A DNA stretch of 10,369 nucleotides from Candidatus Sumerlaeota bacterium. GTDB taxonomy: Bacteria > Sumerlaeota > Sumerlaeia > JAFGJS01. A program made the translations under genes and the position numbers. The notes below the pieces were generated by a model, which worked only from the letters and a program-made list of their open reading frames with translations, was not told the DNA's origin and searched no databases. Numbering within the stretch: position 1 is the stretch's first letter; each line of letters starts with the position of its first letter. This document shows positions 1 to 6,944 of this stretch, in pieces. The stretch covers positions 1 through 10,369 of the forward strand of contig JAFGJS010000031.1 of assembly GCA_016928995.1 (NCBI GenBank), written 5' to 3'.

Positions 1-50
1 AGGCCTCGCTTGAAAAGGAATGGGAGTCATTTCTCATCTCCAAAACATAA
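1..50 (+). CDS. Possible 3' end of a plus-strand gene (partial)
   Basis: From the left edge an open frame, with its first full codon at 3, reads ASLEKEWESFLISKT and stops at TAA 48-50. The tail pattern of small and acidic residues followed by E-x-W-x-x-F-L resembles C-terminal ends I know from peptidase-MA-like and similar proteins, but 15 residues cannot identify a family. The convergent arrangement with the minus-strand hydrolase ending at 171 is plausible. The following 120 bases hold no other gene I can support and no clear terminator. The opposite strand is also open across this stretch, so the call is tentative. Confidence 0.3.
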   Translation, partial: ASLEKEWESFLISKT

Positions 51-170
51 TCTCCCATAACTCCCGTAGCTTCGTCAAGATGCGCCCAGTCAAATTCGCG
101 AGAAGTTTTGAAAGTTAAATCGCCATCTATCAATTGTGTTTGCTGACGGGCGCTCCGCTGAATGCAGGCA

Positions 171-1064
171 TTAATCAGGCGTGTTTTCCTTGTTGAATTC
201 ATCCTCCAGGCAGCGCTGGAAGAAATCGAGAATCGGCGCGCGGTATTCCCGAAGCGGCATCCGCAGCCCTTCGAGGTGATTCATCCCATCGATCAGGATC
301 AATTCCTTCGGCTTCGGGGCCTTGTCAAAAAGTTCCGGCGACATGCGACAGGGAATCACGTTGTCCGCCGTGCCGTGAATGAAGAGCACTGGCGCACGCA
401 GCTCGTCTACATAGTCGATCGGATGCAATCCCGGCGACAGCAACAGGTATGGCAAAACCGGCGCCAGCGGAGCAAGGATGATCGAACGCAGCATCACGCT
501 GCGCGCAATCGCATAGTAAGACGTGAATGTCGATTCGATCACAATGCCGCGAATGTCGTCGCGGTTCGCCGCTTCGACAATCGTCATCGCTCCGCCCAGC
601 GATTGCCCGAATAAAAGCAAGCGCTGCGGATCAACATCGTCCCGCGACTTGACATAATCAATCGCCGCCTTGACGTCGCTCTGTGCGCCTTTGCGCGTGA
701 TCCGGCCTTGCGACTGGCCATATCCGCGGTAGTCAAAGCAAAACACCTGATAGCCGTTCTCGACGAGAAACAAAGTCAACGGAAAGTGATTCGTCACATT
801 GGCGGCGTTGCCATGCGCATGCACGACCGTGGCGATGGGCTGCTCATTTCCGGATGGCATCAGCAAAAAGCCGTGCAACCGGTTCCCATCCGCATTGGAG
901 AAATAGACATCCTCATACTTAAGGCCCATCTCGCGCGGATGGGCGTATATCGCGCGCGAGGGAACATAAAAAAGCCGATCCGCGCAACCGTTCAGCATCA
1001 GCGCCGCTCCCAGCGTAATCACCGCTCCGATGGCCCACTTGCGTTGACGGGCGGTCAGGGGCAT
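171..1064 (-). CDS. Lipoprotein alpha/beta hydrolase (serine hydrolase, BEM46/YfhR-like)
   Basis: Predicted membrane-anchored serine hydrolase of 297 residues. A basic N-terminus and a hydrophobic stretch (about residues 10-24) end in the lipobox L-N-G-C with Cys27, so the mature protein should be a lipoprotein facing the periplasm. The fold markers are in order: HGN at 84-86 (oxyanion region), DYRGYG at 111-116, the nucleophile elbow G-Q-S-L-G with Ser155, the STFTS segment at 178-182, the acid Asp234 in HGTADNVIP, and His263 in GMNH. The triad is therefore complete and the length is normal for the BEM46/ABHD13/YfhR-type group. Substrate is unknown; an esterase or peptidase-like role is possible. 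I chose ATG 1064 because AGGAG (1072-1076 on the plus strand as CTCCT) lies 7 bases upstream. A TTG two codons earlier would sit almost on the ribosome site. A well-formed promoter lies just upstream. It is transcribed alone, divergently from the next gene. Confidence 0.9.
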   Translation of the reverse strand: MPLTARQRKWAIGAVITLGAALMLNGCADRLFYVPSRAIYAHPREMGLKYEDVYFSNADGNRLHGFLLMPSGNEQPIATVVHAHGNAANVTNHFPLTLFLVENGYQVFCFDYRGYGQSQGRITRKGAQSDVKAAIDYVKSRDDVDPQRLLLFGQSLGGAMTIVEAANRDDIRGIVIESTFTSYYAIARSVMLRSIILAPLAPVLPYLLLSPGLHPIDYVDELRAPVLFIHGTADNVIPCRMSPELFDKAPKPKELILIDGMNHLEGLRMPLREYRAPILDFFQRCLEDEFNKENTPD

Positions 1065-1091
1065 TTTCAATCTCCTGCTGTATTTAGCGGG

Positions 1092-1120
1092 AATATAGTT
1101 GACTGGAATCCCGTTTTCAA
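1092..1120 (-). promoter_or_regulatory. Sigma70-type promoter for the hydrolase gene
   Basis: On the minus strand TTGAAA (1115-1120) is followed after exactly 17 bases by TATATT (1092-1097). Transcription would begin near 1085 and give a leader of about 20 bases containing the AGGAG ribosome site. Box quality and spacing are good. The same 70-base gap must also hold the start signals of the divergent gene at 1142. Confidence 0.6.
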
Positions 1121-1141
1121 CATGAATAGCCCACGTGACTA

Positions 1142-3076
1142 ATGCTGGAGCAGCCTATTCAAGCGATGCTGAAATCACCGGAATCGCCGCCTGACAGTGC
1201 CAAGACGCCGCGCCCCTCGCTATGGATGACGGGAGTGATGACGGCGTTGCACTTCCTGATCATAGGCTATCAGCTCGGCGCATCCGATCATCCGTTGTAT
1301 CTGCCTTACGTGCCGCGCTATTTCGGCGACGCCCCCGCTTTCGATTACGATTATTACTTTCCATTCGGCGAACATGTATACACCACGTTGTGGATCGCAA
1401 TGGCGCCGTTGATCCGCTGCTTCGGCTGGGAATGGCCGGTGTTCATGCTCTATCTCGTTGCGAAATTCTTCACCTTCTGGGGCGTATGGTCGCTGACGGT
1501 GTTCCTGACCAGGGACCGGCGCGCAGGCTGGCTCGCGATGATGTTTTTTTTGTTCAATCACCCTGTCAACACATCGGTCGCCCTGCATACGCACATCGCA
1601 TCGAATCGCATGGTCGTGCTTCCCATGTTCCTGTTTTCAATACGCTGGTTCTGGGAACGCCGTTATCTGGCGGCCGGCATCCTGGCGGGCCTTTCGTTCC
1701 ATATCCACGGTCTAACGACGCTGTTCGAGGGGCTGATCGTTGTCATCTGCCTGGCATCGGATCCGCGTTATTATTTCTTCCGCGATGAGAAGGACACGCC
1801 CGAACTGCGCGCCGTGCTGAAGCGTATGGGTTTGGCCGCCGGAGTGTTTGCGTTGCTCTGTCTGCCGATCCTGATCTGGAAAGCGAAAACTCCGCTCCCG
1901 GACTTCCCGCCGGGCTTCATGCTCGACGATTGGCTGGAAATCATCTATTGGCGCACGTCATACGTATTCCCCTCGGTATGGAATTTCAGCACATGGATAG
2001 GTATGCTGGCCTGGGTGATGTTTTTTGCGGCGGCCTATCGGCTGCTGCAAAAAGACGGCGCGTTGCGTTTCATCGTCCCTGCGCTGGCGGTGGCGCTGCT
2101 CGCTCTCCTGATGCAATACCTGATTGCGGATGTGCTGCGCAATCCAGGGTTGATCAACATGCAGCTTTCGCGAGGCTGGAAGCTCTGGATCATTTTCACG
2201 CTGATTGGCGTGGCGCGTTTATTGTCGGAAGAATCGCGCAAGCCGCATCCTTGGACCATAGCAATCTGCGGCGCCGTAGCGATGGCGGGCATGTTCTGGG
2301 CCGAGGGAAATCCACTGTCATACATTGGCGCCGCCCTGCTGTTTCTGGCCGCAGCTTCCAATGGTGAACGGCGCTTGCTGGGGCTTACGTCGTTCAGTGC
2401 GCTCGTCTTGCTGGCGTTGATATTCCTGCCGTTGCCGCAGCACCCCTGGCGGCCGATGACCGCGCCGATTCAAAGGCTGTATGAGATCGGACTGGCCTTC
2501 GCTCTGATTCCGCCGTTATTGATCGTGTTTTATGCGGATCGCATATCCTCCGCTCGATGGCGCGCGTTCATCACTGCTGCGGGGATCGTGCTGGCCGGCC
2601 TGGTCTTGGCATATTGGGCGGCCAATCCATCCGTATTATGGAAACAGCCCTTTGAGAAATGGTATGAAGGCGTCGATCTGCCGGGCAAAACATTCGATCA
2701 CCCCTGGAATCGGATTCAGCTCTGGGCCAAGGAAAACACACCGCCAGACGCAACGTTCTTCACCCCGCCCCACCTGCAAGGCTTCCGGAATTTCTCGGAA
2801 CGCAACACCTTCTGCGAACTCAAGGACGGCTCGCAAAGCCTGTTCGATCCGGAATACGCCTTGATCTGGCGCGAGCACATGCGCGAACTGACCGGCTGGC
2901 CGCCTGACATGAATCCAGACACTTATCATCGCATCACGCCGGAGCGCTGGCGGGAGCTCTCCCGCATATACGGCATTGAGTGGCTTGTGACCAGTCAGCC
3001 TGTTGATTTGCCGTTTGAACGGCTCGTTAAGTTCGACAAATACACGATTTGGAGAATCACAAACGTCCGCCAATGA
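1142..3076 (+). CDS. Polytopic membrane protein with DUF6798-like C-terminal region
   Basis: A 644-residue integral membrane protein. After a hydrophilic N-terminus of about 28 residues there are roughly 11-13 hydrophobic helices up to about residue 500. A soluble tail of about 140 residues follows. The first loop is rich in aromatic and acidic residues (FDYDYYFPFGEHVYTTLW, about residues 68-85), which would face the outside. The tail has the pattern of the DUF6798 family as I recall it: a TPPDATFFTPP motif, GFRNFSERN, then a Trp/Arg-rich helix, and a final 'I-x-W-L-V' strand pair. Overall this resembles the GT-C type of membrane glycosyltransferase (many helices plus one large loop), but I see no catalytic motif that proves transferase activity, so the function is unknown. 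ATG 1142 has no evident Shine-Dalgarno. In-frame ATGs at 1166 and 1226 are not better supported, so the true start is uncertain by up to about 28 residues. It stands alone, with 124 bases to the next gene. Confidence 0.82.
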   Translation: MLEQPIQAMLKSPESPPDSAKTPRPSLWMTGVMTALHFLIIGYQLGASDHPLYLPYVPRYFGDAPAFDYDYYFPFGEHVYTTLWIAMAPLIRCFGWEWPVFMLYLVAKFFTFWGVWSLTVFLTRDRRAGWLAMMFFLFNHPVNTSVALHTHIASNRMVVLPMFLFSIRWFWERRYLAAGILAGLSFHIHGLTTLFEGLIVVICLASDPRYYFFRDEKDTPELRAVLKRMGLAAGVFALLCLPILIWKAKTPLPDFPPGFMLDDWLEIIYWRTSYVFPSVWNFSTWIGMLAWVMFFAAAYRLLQKDGALRFIVPALAVALLALLMQYLIADVLRNPGLINMQLSRGWKLWIIFTLIGVARLLSEESRKPHPWTIAICGAVAMAGMFWAEGNPLSYIGAALLFLAAASNGERRLLGLTSFSALVLLALIFLPLPQHPWRPMTAPIQRLYEIGLAFALIPPLLIVFYADRISSARWRAFITAAGIVLAGLVLAYWAANPSVLWKQPFEKWYEGVDLPGKTFDHPWNRIQLWAKENTPPDATFFTPPHLQGFRNFSERNTFCELKDGSQSLFDPEYALIWREHMRELTGWPPDMNPDTYHRITPERWRELSRIYGIEWLVTSQPVDLPFERLVKFDKYTIWRITNVRQ

Positions 3077-3120
3077 ATTCAATCTAATCCTGATGGCATT
3101 CTTGCAGATGGGGATAGCGG

Positions 3121-3149
3121 TTGACATACACACACATTCCAGAGATGAT
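3121..3149 (+). promoter_or_regulatory. Candidate sigma70-type promoter for the CsgG/TPR gene
   Basis: A perfect TTGACA (3121-3126) is followed after 17 bases by GATGAT (3144-3149), which matches four of six -10 positions. A GATAAA three bases further is an alternative at longer spacing. Transcription would begin near 3156, giving a leader of about 45 bases with GAGG (3188-3191) nine bases before ATG 3201. The gap is otherwise AT-rich and holds no other gene. Confidence 0.42.
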
Positions 3150-3200
3150 AAAAAGCAAATTTAAACGCTCTTCAACTCTCTCTCAGCGAGGTTCCGGCTC

Positions 3201-4949
3201 ATGCTCTTTCGCGATCGAACAAGCCATCTCAGCATATCTTCATCTGCGTTCCGAACGCGCCTGATTCCGGCGCTTTGCGGAGCGCTGGTGCTTGCTTTGC
3301 CCGTTGCGGCTCAGGAAAACCGTTCGCAATGGATCGATTTGGAAAACGATCCGGCGTTTTCGGGCTACCGGCAATTCAACACCGATGAAAATGCGACGCT
3401 CGATGCCTCCGAAGCACAGGAGAGCCAAACTCCGCAATCGGAAGAGCCGCCCAAGGAAGAGCAACCGGCCGCGGCCAAGCCTGCCGGGCGCGATATGCAC
3501 AACACCATCGCCGTCATCGATTTCTACTCCGACACGCTACGCAACCGCGATTTGAATTCGATCAGCCAGGTGACCTGGGATCTGGTCTTCAACACCCATC
3601 GCTACCGGCTCGTGACGCGAGACAACGTAATTAAAATTCTCACGGAAAAAAACATGCTGCCCTCGGATCCCTATGCGCCCAAATTGCAGCCAGCCGCCGT
3701 GGCCGAGGCGCTGAACGCGGACTTCCTGTTTGTCGGCAACATCAACAAAATCGACAACACCTACGCGCTATCTTTGCATGTCTGGTCCGCGCGAGCCAAC
3801 AAAGTATTGGATAGCCGGTCTTTGCTGTACGACGACTTAGGCAAGATCACTCAAGAACTGCCTAACGCGCTGGAAGGCATGTTGAGCAAAGTCGACGATT
3901 ACCGGGCGAAAGTTACCGGTCCTGCTCCAACTCGCCATCCGGCCACTGCGGACGCCGCTTCAGAATCAGCATCCACGGCGATGAGCGATGGCGCGGCGAA
4001 CGCCGACCTTAAGCGGCAGTTGGCTGTGCAAGCCGAAAAAATCGCGCGCCTGGAAAGCCGCATCGCGTCAGTGAAACCGGCGCAAGATGCGAATGCAAAT
4101 AAGGAAATGCTGAAAAGATTGTCGGCTCTGGAAAGCGAACAAAAAGCCTTGCAGCAAGCCAATGAGGAATTGCGTAAACAAATCGCCGCGATTCAGCAGG
4201 AATTGAACCTGAAAGCGCAAACAACAGCATCCGCGGACGACCGCACGACATCGGACGCCGCTGTGCAAACCACAACCGAAGAAAAAACGAACGGTGACGG
4301 CGCATCGGAACAACAAGGGGAAGCGGCGCCAGACGCCACGGATGACTCGAACGCTCAGGCTTCCGCCGAAGGCGCTGATGCGGAACAATCAACCGTAAAA
4401 CTCTCGCCCCCCTCCTCAACGGCAGAAAATGGCTCTGCCGCATCGGACAGCGCGACAGATCAAGCGGAATCATCGCCTCGCGGCGATTCTGCGGCTGCAC
4501 GAAAATTGATCCAGCAGGCCAACACGCTGGAGTATACGGATCCTAAGCGTCTGGAATTGATCCGCGAAGCGTATACGCTTGATCCGGACAATCTTGAGTC
4601 GTTCCAGCTTCTGATGCACGCGCTTTGCTCCATGGAAAAATATGAAGAGGCCATCGCCGCTGGACAGCGCCAGATTAAAAAACACGACGATGAATTTGTG
4701 CGGTTGATGACAGGCTATGCGCAGTATCATGCCTCCGAATACGAAGCCGCCCGGGAGAATCTTCAGGAAGTGCTGCGCCTCGCGCCGGACAATCTGAACG
4801 CGAATTTCTACCTTGGTCTGGCCTTGGTAGAGATCGACTCGGCCGCCGCCCGCAAGCAACTCGAGAATTTTATTCAGCGCGCTCAGGGGCAGGCTGGCCA
4901 GGAAGAATACTTGAAAGAAGCGCGTAAAGCGCTCATGTCACTTGAATAA
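3201..4949 (+). CDS. Exported CsgG/LpoB-like protein with coiled coil and TPR repeats
   Basis: A 582-residue modular protein. An N-terminal signal peptide (hydrophobic core about residues 21-38, likely cleaved after VAA) lacks a lipobox, so a soluble periplasmic product is expected. An acidic, Pro/Glu-rich segment leads into a domain at about 99-230. This has the CsgG/LpoB/TolB-N style pattern: the opening strand TIAVIDF, 'VTWDLVF', 'YRLVTRDNVIKILTEK', then 'ALNADFLFVGNINKIDNTYALSL'. Family members act as envelope accessory proteins, for example activators of peptidoglycan synthases or secretion-channel parts. A heptad-like coiled coil follows (about 268-335), then an Ala/Ser/Asp/Glu/Gln linker of about 95 residues, and at least two TPR-like repeats from about 434 to the end, including 'NLNANFYLGLALVEID'. 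This domain mix suggests a scaffold that binds partners in the envelope. GAGG sits nine bases before the ATG. The neighbouring downstream pseudokinase gene is co-oriented, 164 bases away. The exact role is unknown. Confidence 0.85.
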   Translation: MLFRDRTSHLSISSSAFRTRLIPALCGALVLALPVAAQENRSQWIDLENDPAFSGYRQFNTDENATLDASEAQESQTPQSEEPPKEEQPAAAKPAGRDMHNTIAVIDFYSDTLRNRDLNSISQVTWDLVFNTHRYRLVTRDNVIKILTEKNMLPSDPYAPKLQPAAVAEALNADFLFVGNINKIDNTYALSLHVWSARANKVLDSRSLLYDDLGKITQELPNALEGMLSKVDDYRAKVTGPAPTRHPATADAASESASTAMSDGAANADLKRQLAVQAEKIARLESRIASVKPAQDANANKEMLKRLSALESEQKALQQANEELRKQIAAIQQELNLKAQTTASADDRTTSDAAVQTTTEEKTNGDGASEQQGEAAPDATDDSNAQASAEGADAEQSTVKLSPPSSTAENGSAASDSATDQAESSPRGDSAAARKLIQQANTLEYTDPKRLELIREAYTLDPDNLESFQLLMHALCSMEKYEEAIAAGQRQIKKHDDEFVRLMTGYAQYHASEYEAARENLQEVLRLAPDNLNANFYLGLALVEIDSAAARKQLENFIQRAQGQAGQEEYLKEARKALMSLE

Positions 4950-5052
4950 CACCGCCCCGACAAGCGGAGTCCTGTTTTTTCATTTCTCGCTTGCATCAAA
5001 CCACGCGGCCGGTGTTGGATATAAAATTGCAGGCATTGATAAATAGAGGCAG

Positions 5053-5091
5053 ATGCTTGCCATAAGCATGGCGGCTTATACGATATGCCGC
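5053..5091 (+). promoter_or_regulatory. Leader region with mutually exclusive hairpins before the pseudokinase gene
   Basis: Three short perfect stems can be read here. A: ATGCTT (5053-5058) with AAGCAT (5064-5069). B: GCCAT (5059-5063) with ATGGC (5068-5072). C: GCGGC (5071-5075) with GCCGC (5087-5091). A and C can form together, while B excludes both. The SD-like GGTGA (5101-5105) lies 10 bases after C. This could be a translation or attenuation control, or chance in a short leader. No metabolite riboswitch is recognised. An AT-rich TATAAAAT (5020-5027) might be a -10 box, but no convincing -35 accompanies it. Confidence 0.25.
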
Positions 5092-5113
5092 TCATTGGAC
5101 GGTGATCCGAATC

Positions 5114-6796
5114 ATGACTAACATCATGAATCCCAACGAAGAACACATCGGACCGTACGTTGTGATTTCGCGCCTCTCCGCCAATCAAACGGGCGAAATG
5201 TACCAAGCTCTCGATCCGCAGCTGAACCGCTATGTCGTAATCAAGGTTCTTTCCGAAGAGCTCTCGCGACAGCCCGACATCGGACCGCGATTAAAAGAAT
5301 ATTTCCGCCTGATTAACGCGCTGCAACATGAATGCTTCGTGCGCATTCTGGAAATCTCGCCGGGACAGCTGGGCGTGGAGAAACCCTATATCGTCCAGGA
5401 ATACGTGGACGGTCCAACGCTGCGGGAACTGACGCAGGGAGCGGCGCATCCACCACTCACTTCATTGATCGAATTCATGATCCAGGCCTGCCAGGGATTG
5501 GAATACGCCACACAGCATAACCTGGTGCATGGCAACATCTGTCCGGCGCACATGATGATCGCGCCGAACGGACTGATCAAAATGGTCGATTTCGGCTTCA
5601 GCCAACTGCTGACTCAAGCGTTGCCCACAGCCGCTCGTAAAGACGTGGAATTAAGCATATATTCACCGCCGGAATTCAGACACGGCCATCTTGATCTTCG
5701 CAGCGATATTTACTCCCTGGGGATCACGTTCCTTCATCTCTGCACAGGACGCGAACCGACCGGGACGATGATGGACTTCCAGCAACATACGGCCCCTCTG
5801 CCGGATAAATTGACACGCACCCTGCAGCGCATGACCCAGCGCGATCCGGATCAGCGCTATCAGAGCTATCAACGGCTGCTGGCGGAACTGGACGCCGCGC
5901 GGCTGCTGGCAATGTCGCGGGAAGGATTCTATCAATTCGACGATCCGACAAGCCGGCCGCCGTCTGCGCCTTCCGTAGACACGGCGCCGGATGTTGGGGC
6001 GGAGGATTTTCGCGCACCATCGACATCGAGCAACATCGACAACGCCTTGCCGCAGGATTCGCCATACTACGCCCAGCAAAAATCCAGTCCAGCGATTCCT
6101 TCCATGAACGAATCCTTTGCGGAAATTGCGCTGGACATGGATAATCGGCCGGATCTTGGCTCGAGCATCCAAACGGAATACAATCCAGGCTATGTCAACG
6201 CGAACAATCCGCTATACTCCGCGGCGGAGGAAGCCGGCTATAATCCGCAACGGGCTCTGCAAGTCAATATGGACGATGTGGCGACGGCGTCGCGCAGGGG
6301 CACCCTTGCCGGAACGCTGTTCATTTTCGGCTTCGCATTCCTTTTCGTCGCCATGATGATCATGTTCGTGCTGAACAGACCCAATCCGGAAGAGGGCGGA
6401 GAGGCGAAAAAGGGACTGGTGAACCGTTTTCTGACGGAAACCGTGCCGGGATGGTTCGCCGGAGAAAAATCCGAGCTGGAAGTGGAAATGGAATTGCGCG
6501 CCATCACGCGCGAGCGCATGCAGTACGTCTTTACCGCAGTAGAGAATTATTTTATCAAATATAAAAAGTATCCCAACTCGCTTCAGGATTTGATCGAAAA
6601 AGAAAACATCGCGGAAGACCAAATCAAGGATGGGTGGGGCACGCTGCTCGACTACAGACGTTCGGATCGTCGTATTATTTCCGCTGGGGCCGACAAATCC
6701 TACAATACTACCGACGACTTTGTGCTTCTCAACGGCCGTTTCACTGCGGAGCCTCCGAAACTGGACATGGAGATCGTGCGCGAGGAAAACATGTGA
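5114..6796 (+). CDS. Membrane-anchored pseudokinase with GspG-like C-terminal domain
   Basis: A 560-residue protein. The N-terminal half (about residues 10-265) has the bacterial Hanks-type Ser/Thr kinase fold: the beta-3 Lys44 in VVIKVL, the DFG motif at 159-161, an APE-like SPPE, and the RSDIYSLG helix with Asp198. It should not catalyse phosphotransfer. The HRDLKPxN loop reads HGNICPAH, so the catalytic Asp is Asn141 and the Lys and Asn of that loop are also replaced. The glycine-rich loop has become LSANQTGEMY. A Pro/Ser-rich linker of about 120 residues leads to one transmembrane helix (about 398-420), so the kinase domain is cytoplasmic and the tail lies outside. The tail (about 461-550) resembles the C-terminal part of the type II pseudopilin GspG: a long helix, 'KYPNSLQDLI', D-G-W-G, 'IISAGADKSYNTTDDF'. 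I preferred ATG 5114 because GGTGA lies 8 bases upstream. A GTG at 5102 or ATG at 5126 are alternatives. It is probably a binding or signalling scaffold; ligand and partner are unknown. Confidence 0.88.
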   Translation: MTNIMNPNEEHIGPYVVISRLSANQTGEMYQALDPQLNRYVVIKVLSEELSRQPDIGPRLKEYFRLINALQHECFVRILEISPGQLGVEKPYIVQEYVDGPTLRELTQGAAHPPLTSLIEFMIQACQGLEYATQHNLVHGNICPAHMMIAPNGLIKMVDFGFSQLLTQALPTAARKDVELSIYSPPEFRHGHLDLRSDIYSLGITFLHLCTGREPTGTMMDFQQHTAPLPDKLTRTLQRMTQRDPDQRYQSYQRLLAELDAARLLAMSREGFYQFDDPTSRPPSAPSVDTAPDVGAEDFRAPSTSSNIDNALPQDSPYYAQQKSSPAIPSMNESFAEIALDMDNRPDLGSSIQTEYNPGYVNANNPLYSAAEEAGYNPQRALQVNMDDVATASRRGTLAGTLFIFGFAFLFVAMMIMFVLNRPNPEEGGEAKKGLVNRFLTETVPGWFAGEKSELEVEMELRAITRERMQYVFTAVENYFIKYKKYPNSLQDLIEKENIAEDQIKDGWGTLLDYRRSDRRIISAGADKSYNTTDDFVLLNGRFTAEPPKLDMEIVREENM

Positions 6797-6944
6797 CGCT
6801 CCGCGCCAGCCATCGCATTTTTCGCGCATGAAGGCCAATCGCCCCTTGCAAACCATGAATTCCGCCCGCAAAATCAAGCTTGCCTCGCGACAATAGCGTC
6901 CCGGGGCGGATTCATTATGACTGTATAAATGGAGCGCAAAACAA

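Noticed and set aside
21-57. TGGGAG/CTCCCA inverted repeat as a terminator
   Set aside because: The arms are only six bases with a 25-base loop and no T-run follows.
1-150. Minus-strand frame open from the left edge (reads DGDLTFKTSREFDWAHLDEA)
   Set aside because: It has no credible start codon or ribosome site after the hydrolase stop, and its third positions are AT-rich, unlike the genes here. The plus-strand tail is slightly better, though neither is certain.
4952-4981. Intrinsic terminator after the CsgG/TPR gene
   Set aside because: A T-run is present (TTTTTT at 4975-4980), but the only stem before it is CCGC/GCGG with four pairs and a seven-base gap to the Ts.
6924-6929. TATAAA as a -10 box for prfB
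   Set aside because: There is no -35 at a suitable distance, and the resulting start point would fall on the ribosome site.
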